DNA of 12,975 nt from Bacillota bacterium (GCA_021792885.1 JAJYTV010000023.1:1-12975); one strand, 5' to 3'. Counted from the first letter of the stretch, positions 1 to 10,004 are shown. Notes: generated by a model not told the origin, from the sequence alone. A program made the numbers and translations.

Positions 1-117
1 AAAAATCGCATGTGAATCCGGCCATGGTACGGTGCGCACACTACAGCGAAGGAGTGGTGCACCATACGCGCATGGAAAGGTCGCTCCCCGGCATGGTTTC
101 CCATCCTCGGCATTGCC

Positions 118-894
118 TTGCTATTGACCGGCTGCGATGCGCGCCACCCTGTCGTAGGATCGGCAAAGAGTTTGACCCGTACCGTCGTCCAGGATCCAAC
201 CGTGCAATCTGCTTTCGTCAAGGGACGCCATCAGGCCATGAGCACCCCGGTCAAAGAGCCGATTCTGCGCCAGGATCTCATGGAGCAGAAAAAGATGTGG
301 GACAACTCCGCAACTCGACCTGGCATGGCACAGCTCTTGGTACACGGGCGACATGTGGCCATGCAGGACCCGAAGGCGCGTTCTAGCATCCTGAACCAGA
401 ACCTGCAGGAGCAGAGCCTCATGTGGGCGGATTCCGCTTCCAGCCGCAAGATGACCATGTTCGCGGTAGACGGGCGCAGGGCCGCGATCAAGAGTCCCGT
501 GACAGTCAAACCGATCCTTCAGCAGAACTTGAACGAACAGCGTGCCGCGTTGGCCGTTCCATCTGTCACAACTGGAATGTCGGACGTCTCGCTAAGGTTG
601 ACCCAGCATGCGTTGACGGACCCCGAGCAGGCCAAGACCCTGCGCCACACCACGATGTCGGTGATGGAGGGGATCTCCAAGGACCCGAAAGAGCGGCAGC
701 GCATACTGGCACTCATGTCGTCACTCATGGAGGATCCCAGCATGAAGGCCAAACTGCTTGCCATGATCAAGTCGATGATGGCAAGCAGTTCTTCGGGTTC
801 GTCGGGCGGAAGCGCCGCCTCCCAAGGCTCTGGCGCTCAGCATTCGTCCGGGTCCGGTTCTACTGCAGACCAGACAGGCCGAACAAAGGATTGA
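118..894 (+). CDS. GerD-like repeat lipoprotein (start uncertain)
   Basis: Probable membrane-anchored lipoprotein of 258 residues counted from the TTG at 118. The true N-terminus is almost certainly upstream. The same frame is open from position 16 and encodes a basic stretch (RAWKGRSPA) and a hydrophobic stretch (WFPILGIALLL) ending in the lipobox LTGC (Cys codon 133-135). No ATG, GTG or TTG occurs in this frame between 16 and 118, although a Shine-Dalgarno-like AAGGAG lies at 49-54. Three degenerate repeats of about 42 residues, V-x-G-R-x-x-A...IL-x-Q-x-L-x-EQ, span residues 34-159. They are followed by a helical segment (SKDPKERQRILALMSSLMED) and a Ser/Gly-rich tail. The DP-containing helix, Ser/Gly tail and lipobox recall GerD, which helps nutrient germinant receptors signal in spores; this is compared from memory, not by alignment. 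The gene is convergent with murA. It could be an unrelated spore or envelope lipoprotein. Confidence 0.6.
   Translation: MLLTGCDARHPVVGSAKSLTRTVVQDPTVQSAFVKGRHQAMSTPVKEPILRQDLMEQKKMWDNSATRPGMAQLLVHGRHVAMQDPKARSSILNQNLQEQSLMWADSASSRKMTMFAVDGRRAAIKSPVTVKPILQQNLNEQRAALAVPSVTTGMSDVSLRLTQHALTDPEQAKTLRHTTMSVMEGISKDPKERQRILALMSSLMEDPSMKAKLLAMIKSMMASSSSGSSGGSAASQGSGAQHSSGSGSTADQTGRTKD
217..594 (+). repeat. Three tandem ~42-residue coding repeats
   Basis: Within the GerD-like lipoprotein, three consecutive units start at VKGRHQAM (217), VHGRHVAM (340) and VDGRRAAI (466). Each contains a conserved P, then IL-x-Q-x-L-x-EQ about 17-25 residues in. Units 1 and 2 also share MW-x-x-SA. Lengths are about 41, 42 and 43 residues. 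DNA identity has decayed, so this is an old protein-level duplication. A weaker relic (LTQHALTDPEQAKTL) follows the third unit. Confidence 0.75.
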
Positions 895-1013
895 TCCCGA
901 CGTTCGAAAGGAGGTCCCCGGCTACATGACGGTGGTCGGTCGTGGGCCGGCCTGTTTGGGGCAACGCCGCGAGCGCGAGCGGCGCCCGGGAGGTCCCCCT
1001 CACGCTTCTGAAC
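895..1013. other. Convergent intergenic gap
   Basis: This 119-bp gap lies between the stop codons of the lipoprotein gene and murA. It holds a GC-rich hairpin (959-987), a 10-bp direct repeat GGAGGTCCCC at 910-919 and 989-998, and a strong Shine-Dalgarno-like AAAGGAGGT at 907-915 on the plus strand. I see no convincing gene confined to it. Confidence 0.6.
959..987. terminator. Candidate bidirectional hairpin after murA
   Basis: An inverted repeat pairs CGCCGC (965-970) with GCGGCG (979-984) around an 8-nt loop. In the minus-strand RNA the stem can extend with GGGC/GCCC across a small bulge. It sits where transcripts of murA and the convergent lipoprotein gene should end. There is no U-tract on either side, so a classical intrinsic terminator is not shown. 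Confidence 0.3.
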
Positions 1014-2318
1014 TCAGAGGACTTCGCTGCAGGTTCTCCGCTCGATGTCCGCGCCGAGTTGCGCGAACTTCTCTTCGAGATTCGCGTAGCCGCGGTCCAG
1101 GTGATAGGCGTCGGCGATCGTCGATCTGCCGTCTGCGGCCAGCGCGGCGATCACGAGGGCCGCGGCCGCGCGCAGGTCGCTCGCGTGCAGGTTCGCTCCT
1201 GTAAGGTGCGAGACGCCCGTGACCATTGCGGTCCGCCCCTCGATCTTGATGTCCGCGCCCATGCGCCGCAGCTCCGAGACATGCATGAAGCGGTTCTCGA
1301 AGACGGTCTCGGTGATCACCGAGGTGCCATCGGCAAGGGAGAGCGCCGCCATCAAGGGCGCCTGCAGGTCGGTCGGGAAGCCTGGGTGCGGCATCGTCTT
1401 CACATCGATCGGCCGCAGCCGCTCCGACTGGCGCAGCCGCACCGTGTCGCCATGCACCTCGATCACCCCGCCGGCCTCGCGCAGCTTCGCGAGGAGCGGC
1501 TTGAGGTGCTCCGGCAGCACCGGCGCGACCGTGACGTCCCCACCGGTGGCGGCGGTCGCGACGAGGTAGGTGCCGGCTTCGATCCTGTCTGAGATGACCT
1601 GGTACTCGGCGCCGTGCAGCCGGCGCACGCCATGGATGCGCAGTTCCGCCGTGCCGGCCCCGCGGACCTCGGCGCCGAGACTGCAGAGGAAGTTCGCGAG
1701 GTCCACGACCTCGGGCTCCTGCGCGGCGTTCTCGATGGTCGTCCATCCGTCCGCCAGCGTTGCCGCCATCAAGAGGTTCTCGGTCGCGCCGACGCTGGGA
1801 AAGTCGAGGTAGATGTTCGCGCCGTGCAGCCGCGGCGCGCGGAACTCGATCGAGCCGTTGCCCGACTGGACGTCCGCACCCAGCGCGACGAGTCCCTTGA
1901 GGTGCAGGTCGATCGGCCGCGACCCGATCGCGCAGCCGCCGGGCAGCGGCACGCGGGCCGCGCCGAAGCGCGCAAGCAGAGGCCCTGCGATGAGGAACGA
2001 AGCCCTCATCCTGCGCACGAGGTGCTCGGGCGCGGCGAACGGGTCGACGTCGTTCGTCTGCACGATCAGGTCATGTCCCTCGCGCTGCAGGTCGGTGCCG
2101 AGCGCCTTGTGCACGCGGCTCAGGGTATCGACGTCGTGCAGCCACGGCACGCCTGGCAGCCGGACGGCATCCGGCGTCAGCAGGGTGGCGGAGAGGATCG
2201 GCAGCACCGCATTCTTCGAGGCCTCGATGCGGGCCTCGCCGCGCAGCGGCCTGCCGCCTTGGATATAGAGATCCGGCTCGTGGGCGATTCCGGTCTGCTC
2301 CTGCTCTTCATGATTCAC
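1014..2318 (-). CDS. murA: UDP-GlcNAc 1-carboxyvinyltransferase MurA
   Basis: Transfers enolpyruvate from phosphoenolpyruvate to the 3'-OH of UDP-GlcNAc in the cytoplasm, the first committed step of peptidoglycan synthesis and the target of fosfomycin. The product is 434 residues, slightly longer than usual because of about 14 extra N-terminal residues. Visible family signatures are KN at 35-36 in EASKNAVLPILSATLL, the catalytic cysteine C129 in PGGCAIGSRP, the upstream arginine run RRMR at 102-105, the general-base region FPTD (D317), and DLRAAAALV near 381. The GTG start at 2318 gives the full fold; an AAGGGA lies about 14 nt upstream. C129 is Cys, not the fosfomycin-resistant Asp. Placement after the atp genes and a YwmB homologue matches the MurAA-type copy of Bacillus. 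No spoIID follows here, although it does in Bacillus. Confidence 0.97.
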   Translation of the reverse strand: MNHEEQEQTGIAHEPDLYIQGGRPLRGEARIEASKNAVLPILSATLLTPDAVRLPGVPWLHDVDTLSRVHKALGTDLQREGHDLIVQTNDVDPFAAPEHLVRRMRASFLIAGPLLARFGAARVPLPGGCAIGSRPIDLHLKGLVALGADVQSGNGSIEFRAPRLHGANIYLDFPSVGATENLLMAATLADGWTTIENAAQEPEVVDLANFLCSLGAEVRGAGTAELRIHGVRRLHGAEYQVISDRIEAGTYLVATAATGGDVTVAPVLPEHLKPLLAKLREAGGVIEVHGDTVRLRQSERLRPIDVKTMPHPGFPTDLQAPLMAALSLADGTSVITETVFENRFMHVSELRRMGADIKIEGRTAMVTGVSHLTGANLHASDLRAAAALVIAALAADGRSTIADAYHLDRGYANLEEKFAQLGADIERRTCSEVL

Positions 2319-2336
2319 GGCGACGTCAGTTCCCTT

Positions 2337-2360
2337 CGGTGCGGAGTCACTCCGGTGCGG
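2337..2360 (-). other. Small hairpin and direct repeat before murA
   Basis: The 42-nt gap between the YwmB-like gene and murA contains a perfect 5-bp stem with a 3-nt loop, CGGAG-TCA-CTCCG (2342-2354). An 8-bp direct repeat CGGTGCGG lies at 2337-2344 and 2353-2360. The hairpin lies just upstream of the AAGGGA that probably serves murA, so it might affect translation. The signal is short and may be chance. Confidence 0.3.
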
Positions 2361-3041
2361 CTATGGACCCGGGCGTAGCGTCGGCGCACCGATGCGTACC
2401 TGCGCGATCGACGCCTTATCGTACGATATCTGCAGCGCGAGGTTCATCGCGCGTCCCCCGACCGTCACCTCGGGCCTGCCACCTGGCAGCTGGGCGAGGG
2501 CGAAGGCGCCGCTTTGGCCCGCCAGGACGCCCATGGGCGTCGCTCCGATGGACCGGATGGCCTGCGCGATGGCGCTCGCGCCGGGATGTCGATCAAGCCT
2601 CCCGGAGAGTACCACGGATGATTCGTTGGTGCCACAGGGGTTCTGCCATAACTGTTCGATGGCATCGGCAACTTTTGCGGGTGGGACGACCTCTGTGCTG
2701 GAACAACTCACAAAATGTCGGCCGTGCGGCAGGGGCAGGACGGCGATGCGCGCGCTGCGCGAACCCTGCGCCGCGCGGTAGACGAAGCCTGCGCCGAGCG
2801 CAGACGTCTGCCAGGAAGCGCCCTGCAGGAGCTTGCGCTCGAGCAAGCCGACGTCGGGCGGTGCGGACTCGATCCGCGTCGCGTACACCTCGACCGACGC
2901 CCCTGTCGGCGTGACGCCGAGGGCGCTTGCAAGTGGCACGAGTGCAGCCGCGGCACTTGTCTGGGCGGGTGCAGTCCGCGGCATGGCCGTCGCGCCGAAG
3001 AGCAGGAGCGCACCGGAGAACAGAAATGGCAAGGCTCGCAT
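2361..3041 (-). CDS. ywmB: YwmB-family secreted protein (DUF1779)
   Basis: Probable exported protein of 226 residues whose biochemical role is unknown. The ATG at 3041 was chosen because it gives a typical signal peptide: MRALPFLFSGALLLFG, then TAPAQT with a plausible cleavage after APA. The longer frame from 3113 would overlap atpC and bury this signal. The mature part is mixed alpha/beta, with few strong motifs. Two cysteines (in FVSCSS and QNPCGT) could form a disulfide outside the cell. A GGGGGG run lies upstream as a weak ribosome binding site. Assignment rests mainly on position: in Bacillus, ywmB lies between the atp operon and murAA, just as here. The ywzB gene that intervenes in B. 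subtilis is missing. Sequence similarity is judged by eye, so the family name is moderately sure. Confidence 0.75.
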   Translation of the reverse strand: MRALPFLFSGALLLFGATAMPRTAPAQTSAAAALVPLASALGVTPTGASVEVYATRIESAPPDVGLLERKLLQGASWQTSALGAGFVYRAAQGSRSARIAVLPLPHGRHFVSCSSTEVVPPAKVADAIEQLWQNPCGTNESSVVLSGRLDRHPGASAIAQAIRSIGATPMGVLAGQSGAFALAQLPGGRPEVTVGGRAMNLALQISYDKASIAQVRIGAPTLRPGP

Positions 3042-3084
3042 TCCGGGTCCCCCCAGAACCGAGCCTTGCCAGCGGATGGATGAC

Positions 3085-3504
3085 CTATACGGCCGAGTGG
3101 GTCTCCTGCTCAAGGAGCTGCAGCCGCACGAGAGCGCGCTGTAGGGCTCCCTTCGCCCGCTCGAGGTCGACGTCCGAGTCGTGCTGCTGGAGGCGATCCT
3201 CGGCGCGCCGCTTCGCCTCTTCGGCGCGCTGGCGGTCGATCTCCTCCGGCCGTTCCGCGCTGCGCGCGAGCACCGTCACGACGTCGCCGCGCACCTCGAG
3301 GAAGCCGCCGGTGAGCGCGAGGCGCTGCTCCCCCTCCTCCCTCTTGATCACCAGGACGGAGGGCTTGATCGCAGTCACCAGCGGGATGTGGCGGGCGAGG
3401 ACGCCGAGGTCGCCGTCAGCGCCGCGCAGGATGATCATCTCGGCGCCAGTGCTGAGCACTTCGCGCTCCGGCGTCACGACGGAAAGGGCGAACGTCGCCG
3501 CCAT
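3085..3504 (-). CDS. atpC: ATP synthase epsilon subunit
   Basis: Epsilon subunit of F1, 139 residues. It is part of the central rotor stalk and its C-terminal helices can inhibit ATP hydrolysis. The N-terminal beta-sandwich shows the family pattern LSVVTPEREVLSTGAEMI, then GDLGVLARHIPLVTAI and GGFLEVRGDVVTVLA. The C-terminal half (about residues 85-139) is a charged helical hairpin, RAEEAKRRAEDRL. I chose the ATG at 3504, one base after the atpD stop, because the frame upstream has only shadow sequence. The ribosome binding site AAGGGAAGGA lies inside the atpD end, so translation is probably coupled to beta. It is the last atp gene, with 43 nt before the YwmB-like gene and no obvious terminator, so read-through into ywmB-murA is likely. 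Confidence 0.97.
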   Translation of the reverse strand: MAATFALSVVTPEREVLSTGAEMIILRGADGDLGVLARHIPLVTAIKPSVLVIKREEGEQRLALTGGFLEVRGDVVTVLARSAERPEEIDRQRAEEAKRRAEDRLQQHDSDVDLERAKGALQRALVRLQLLEQETHSAV

Positions 3505-3505
3505 G

Positions 3506-5778
<2,273 letters not shown>

Positions 5779-5790
5779 TGTCTGCCCCTC

Positions 5791-7292
<1,502 letters not shown>

Positions 7293-7296
<4 letters not shown>

Positions 7297-7844
7297 GCCT
7301 GTCCCCCCAATTCGCTCTCAGAGAGCAGCATGCGGCGAACGCGCCGCATGCGCGCTGCCACCGTGTCGTCCAGCAGTCGGTCGCCGACCCGCACCCGCAC
7401 GCCGCCGAGCAGCGCCGGGTTCAACTTGTGGGAGAGGCGCAGCTTCTGGCCGAATCGGCGCTCCAGGGCTGCGCGCATCCGTTCGAGGTCGTCGCCCCCC
7501 AGGTCCACTGCGGTCTCCACGACCGCTTCCGCCTCACCAGAACGCGCGTCGGCCATGCGGCAATATTCCTCGTAGATCGCCTCGATCTCCGCTTCCCGCC
7601 TGCGCTCGAGAACGAGGCGCAGAAAACTCTGTAGTACGGGAGGGGCATCGGGCATGAGTCGGCGCACCACGCGTTCCTTCTCCGCCGTCGCAATCCGGGG
7701 ACTCATCATCGCCGTGCGCAGGGCGGGCTCCGCGCGGTAGATGTCGAGCAGCTCTCCGTATGCGCTGCGTACGGCCGGGCTGTCCCCGCCTTCCGCGGAG
7801 ATCAGCGCCTGTGCGTAGCGACGCGCGATCGCCGTCTGGCTCAT
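7293..7844 (-). CDS. atpH: ATP synthase delta subunit
   Basis: Delta subunit, 183 residues, which joins the top of F1 to the b-subunit peripheral stalk. The N-terminal helical domain begins [14 protein letters not shown], typical of the family, and later shows [17 protein letters not shown]. The C-terminal part has the conserved strand pattern [28 protein letters not shown] near residues 135-165, which corresponds to the usual P-x-LLGG-x-x-x-x-x-GD signature. Its ATG overlaps the atpF stop as ATGA and its stop overlaps the atpA start as GTGA. Three subunits are thus chained by 4-nt overlaps, which should keep their synthesis in step. Confidence 0.97.
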
Positions 7845-8329
7845 GAGCCCGAGTCCGCCGTCGCCAGGAACTCGTCGACCAGCTTGCGCTGGCGAGTGCC
7901 GTCGAGTTCCTCCTGGAGAACGCGTCCCGCGATCGAGAGCGACAACTCGGCGACTTCCTTGCGGATCTCCCGCAGGGCTTCCCGCTTCTCGCCTTCGATC
8001 TCCTCGCGCGCCATCGCCAGGAGCCGCTCGGCTTCCTCGCGGGCACCCTGGATGGTCTCCTGGGCCTGCAGATCTGCCGTGCGCTGTGCACGTTCGATCA
8101 TAGACTGCGCCTCGTGGCGCGCACTCTCAATCTGTGCCTCGAACTGCTCCTTCAACCGCGCCGCTTCCTCGCGGTCGCGGCGCGCTTCCTCGATCGCGCC
8201 TTCGATGCGCTGGCGCCGATCGCCCAGGATCTTCTCGATCGGCGGGAAGGCGAACTTCGACATCAGCCAGAGGAAGATGAGGAAGGAGACAACCTCGGCG
8301 ATGAACGTTCCGATGTTGAGTCCTAGCAC
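7841..8329 (-). CDS. atpF: ATP synthase b subunit
   Basis: The b subunit of Fo, 162 residues, forming the peripheral stalk as a dimer. One N-terminal membrane helix (about residues 6-27, FIAEVVSFLIFLWLMSKFAF) is followed by PPIEKILGDRRQRIEGAI and a long charged, alanine-rich coiled coil up to about residue 140, then a short C-terminal region that binds delta. The GTG start at 8329 has AAAGGAG about 6 nt upstream. A 67-nt gap separates it from atpE, much larger than the other gaps between subunit genes, and that gap carries a strong hairpin. Only one b-type gene is present, as expected for Bacilli. Confidence 0.97.
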   Translation of the reverse strand: MLGLNIGTFIAEVVSFLIFLWLMSKFAFPPIEKILGDRRQRIEGAIEEARRDREEAARLKEQFEAQIESARHEAQSMIERAQRTADLQAQETIQGAREEAERLLAMAREEIEGEKREALREIRKEVAELSLSIAGRVLQEELDGTRQRKLVDEFLATADSGS

Positions 8330-8351
8330 GGTGTGCTCCTTTCAGGCGTTC

Positions 8352-8375
8352 GGCGCGAACCACGTGGCCCGCGCC
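8352..8375 (-). other. Stable intercistronic hairpin between atpE and atpF
   Basis: In the minus-strand RNA, GGCGCGGGCC pairs with GGUUCGCGCC around an ACGU tetraloop: ten base pairs including two G-U wobbles. It lies 21 nt after the atpE stop and just before the atpF ribosome binding site. No U-tract follows, so a processing or RNA-stability role fits better than termination. It is the only large non-coding gap inside the operon. Confidence 0.6.
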
Positions 8376-8396
8376 TTGCCATGCGCGCTGCGGGGC

Positions 8397-8633
8397 TTAG
8401 CCGCGTCCCAGCATGATGAAGGCCAGAACCAGAGCAATGATCGGCATGGCCTCAACCAGACCGAAGTAGACGAACATCGTGCCCTGCAGGAAGCTCTTCG
8501 CCTCCGGCTGGCGCGCGATCCCTTCCATCGTGCGACCCATCAGCAGACCGTCGCCGATACCGGCCCCGATCGCCGCGCCTCCGGCAGCGAGACCGCTGCC
8601 GAGCAGCGCAATCGCCTGCGCCGTCGTAATCAC
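8397..8633 (-). CDS. atpE: ATP synthase c subunit (c-ring)
   Basis: The c subunit of Fo, 78 residues with two membrane helices; a ring of copies carries ions and turns the rotor. The GTG at 8633 was chosen because a strong Shine-Dalgarno AAGGGAGGT (8640-8648) ends 6 nt upstream; the TTG at 8651 lies before that site. Helix 1 carries a glycine motif GAGIGDG (23-29), the polar loop is RQPE (41-44), and the ion-binding carboxylate is E61 in [12 protein letters not shown]. The residue after E61 is Ala rather than Ser or Thr, and helix 1 lacks the sodium-binding Gln, which points to proton rather than sodium coupling. D28 in helix 1 is a second acidic residue, as in mycobacterial c subunits, where most Bacillus proteins have Asn. 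The strong ribosome site fits the high copy number needed. Confidence 0.98.
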   Translation of the reverse strand: MITTAQAIALLGSGLAAGGAAIGAGIGDGLLMGRTMEGIARQPEAKSFLQGTMFVYFGLVEAMPIIALVLAFIMLGRG

Positions 8634-8674
8634 CCGCTCACCTCCCTTCAAGGAGTGTCCCAGCGCCGCCTTCC

Positions 8675-9394
8675 TTAGTGCTCTCCCACGGGCTTCATGC
8701 TCTGGCTCACATAGGCGAGGGTCAGCATCATGAAGATATAGGACTGCACGACGGCGATGAAGGTGTTGAAGCCAAGCACCGCGGTCTGGATCACGACGGA
8801 GGCGATGAACGCGACTCCGAAGCCGATCGAGACCGCAGCCACAGACGGGATGATGCCTGCGGCGATGCCCATCAGGAGGTCTCCGGCGAAGATGTTGCCG
8901 AAGAGTCGCATGGCGAGCGTCAGTGGGTTCGTGAAGGCTTCCATGATGTTGATCGGGGTGAGGGGCCAGAGCGGCATGGTGAAGTTCTTCGCGTGTCCGC
9001 CGGCACCGCGGTAGAAGACGCCGTAGCCGTGGATCAGCACGAAGACGATCGCCGCGAGCGCCAGGGTCACGTTGAAGTCGGCTGCCGCCGCGTGCATGAA
9101 GGGGAAGGGCAGGAGGCTGAAGAGGTTGAGGACGAGGAGGTAGAGGAGCAGGCTCACGAGCAGGCGGAAGATGCGCCGGCCCTGCTCGTCGTTGACGTTC
9201 TCCCTAATGAAACCGTTCACAAACTCAAACGAAAGTTCGACGACATTTTGGATGCCGTGCGGCCGTTCGACGTTCGGCCTGCGGGCGGCCAGGCGGAACA
9301 AGAGGAAAACGATGATCATCGAGGCCCAGCTGAACAACATCGTGTCTGCATCGACGATGAACCCGAAGATGTGCCACTGCAGTTGCGGCTCCAT
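8675..9394 (-). CDS. atpB: ATP synthase a subunit
   Basis: The a subunit of Fo, 239 residues, the stator channel that passes protons to the c-ring. Several hydrophobic membrane helices are evident, starting with [16 protein letters not shown]. The essential arginine is R163 in [17 protein letters not shown], and the last helix carries the conserved Gln in [16 protein letters not shown] (Q217). The segment [18 protein letters not shown] is the normal family N-terminal cytoplasmic region. The ATG at 9394 follows the atpI stop by 3 nt, with AAAAGGGG upstream inside atpI. There is no lysine in the penultimate helix of the kind described in alkaliphile a subunits, as far as I can see. Confidence 0.98.
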   Translation of the reverse strand: MEPQLQWHIFGFIVDADTMLFSWASMIIVFLLFRLAARRPNVERPHGIQNVVELSFEFVNGFIRENVNDEQGRRIFRLLVSLLLYLLVLNLFSLLPFPFMHAAAADFNVTLALAAIVFVLIHGYGVFYRGAGGHAKNFTMPLWPLTPINIMEAFTNPLTLAMRLFGNIFAGDLLMGIAAGIIPSVAAVSIGFGVAFIASVVIQTAVLGFNTFIAVVQSYIFMMLTLAYVSQSMKPVGEH

Positions 9395-9397
9395 GAG

Positions 9398-9745
9398 TCA
9401 CCCCTTTTCCCGGGCGAGAACGACGAGCATCGCGGCCTGCACTACAAAGAAACCGCCGAGGAACGCAATATCCCCCGACGTTCCGAGCTGCTGTCGCAGC
9501 AGCAACAGGACAAGCAGCAGGACCGCCATGCGGGAGACGAAGTTGATGCGCACCCAGCGCACCGCGCCCCGTATTCCCAGCGCGTCGACCGAATCCCTGC
9601 GCGCGAACAGCATCGCGAGGGTGACCACGGCGACGACGGCGCCGGCGAAGACCCCTAGGCGCACCGCGTCGCCCGGACGCAGCGTCCAGACGACGCCCGT
9701 CAAGGCGACAAGCGCGAACCCGATCGCGAAGGCCAACCGGCGCAT
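9398..9745 (-). CDS. atpI: AtpI-family ATP synthase accessory protein
   Basis: Small membrane protein of 115 residues at the head of the synthase genes. AtpI proteins are linked to c-ring assembly and, in alkaliphiles, to magnesium uptake, but are not essential subunits. Four hydrophobic segments can be read: residues about 4-22 (LAFAIGFALVALTGVVWTL), 28-48, 70-85 (rich in VLLLVLLLL) and 92-112 (FLGGFFVVQAAMLVVLA). The basic linker FARRDSVDALGIRGAVRWVRI separates the pairs. Sequence conservation is low in this family, so the call rests on topology and position before atpB. The ATG at 9745 has GGAG 7 nt upstream, directly after a perfect palindrome and 2 nt after the stop of the small leader ORF, so coupled translation is likely. 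Confidence 0.85.
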   Translation of the reverse strand: MRRLAFAIGFALVALTGVVWTLRPGDAVRLGVFAGAVVAVVTLAMLFARRDSVDALGIRGAVRWVRINFVSRMAVLLLVLLLLRQQLGTSGDIAFLGGFFVVQAAMLVVLAREKG

Positions 9746-9747
9746 GC

Positions 9748-9933
9748 CTATGCTCCGACGCCGGATCCGGCGTCTGCACGGCCTTGCGTGAGGGGCGATC
9801 GATAGAGGCCTCGGCCATCGTCCGGTTGCACGGCAGGGAGATCGATGAAGATTTCGCGAGTATTGTCGAAACCTTCCGCGTTCACCGTCTGCAGCGGTCC
9901 AAAACCGGCCAATTCGGCGGATTTCCGCGACAA
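9748..9933 (-). CDS. Unrecognised 61-residue leader ORF of atp operon
   Basis: Hypothetical small protein of 61 residues. I recognise no family. It has no hydrophobic membrane segment, unlike the AtpZ proteins often found at this place, and no cysteine. The middle is acidic (NTREIFIDLPAVQPDDG) and the end is Gly/Ala/Ser-rich (ADAGSGVGA). The TTG start at 9933 has AAGGAGG (9941-9947) upstream with 7-nt spacing, close to ideal, and a strong promoter lies immediately before it. The TAG stop is 2 nt from the atpI ATG, and its last codons form the palindrome next to the atpI ribosome site. It may be a real small protein or a leader whose translation opens atpI. It could also be a chance ORF in GC-rich DNA, though the ribosome site argues against that. 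Confidence 0.5.
   Translation of the reverse strand: MSRKSAELAGFGPLQTVNAEGFDNTREIFIDLPAVQPDDGRGLYRSPLTQGRADAGSGVGA
9757..9774 (-). other. Perfect 18-bp palindrome before atpI
   Basis: GACGCCGGATCCGGCGTC reads the same on both strands. In RNA it would form a 7-bp stem with a GAUC tetraloop, immediately followed by the GGAG that serves atpI. It lies within the last codons of the 61-residue leader ORF. It could limit atpI translation unless ribosomes finishing the leader melt it, or it could be a dimeric protein binding site. Confidence 0.6.
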
Positions 9934-9951
9934 AGGCCTTCCTCCTTCCCT

Positions 9952-9980
9952 AGTATAAGAGATGCCCCTCTATGTGACAA
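9952..9980 (-). promoter_or_regulatory. Sigma-A-type promoter of the atp operon
   Basis: On the minus strand, -35 TTGTCA (9975-9980) and -10 TATACT (9952-9957) are separated by exactly 17 nt; each box matches the consensus at five of six positions. The predicted start site is near 9945-9947, so the leader RNA would be only about 12-15 nt, with the Shine-Dalgarno of the 61-residue ORF at its very 5' end. A second TATAAG-like box lies upstream near 9991, but its -35 is poor. Confidence 0.75.
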
Positions 9981-10004
9981 GGGACACTTATACATTCCGA
10001 GGCC

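Noticed and set aside
8634..8651. TTG start for atpE at 8651
   Set aside because: It would place the Shine-Dalgarno AAGGGAGGT inside the coding region; the GTG at 8633 is correctly spaced from it.
8678..9658. 326-codon plus-strand ORF opposite atpB and atpI
   Set aside because: The His/Asp/Glu-rich translation is the typical antisense image of membrane-protein codons, not a real acidic protein.
9985..9996. Second promoter around the TATAAG near 9991
   Set aside because: The matching -35 position is poor (CTGTCC, three of six), and the downstream TTGTCA/TATACT pair is much better.
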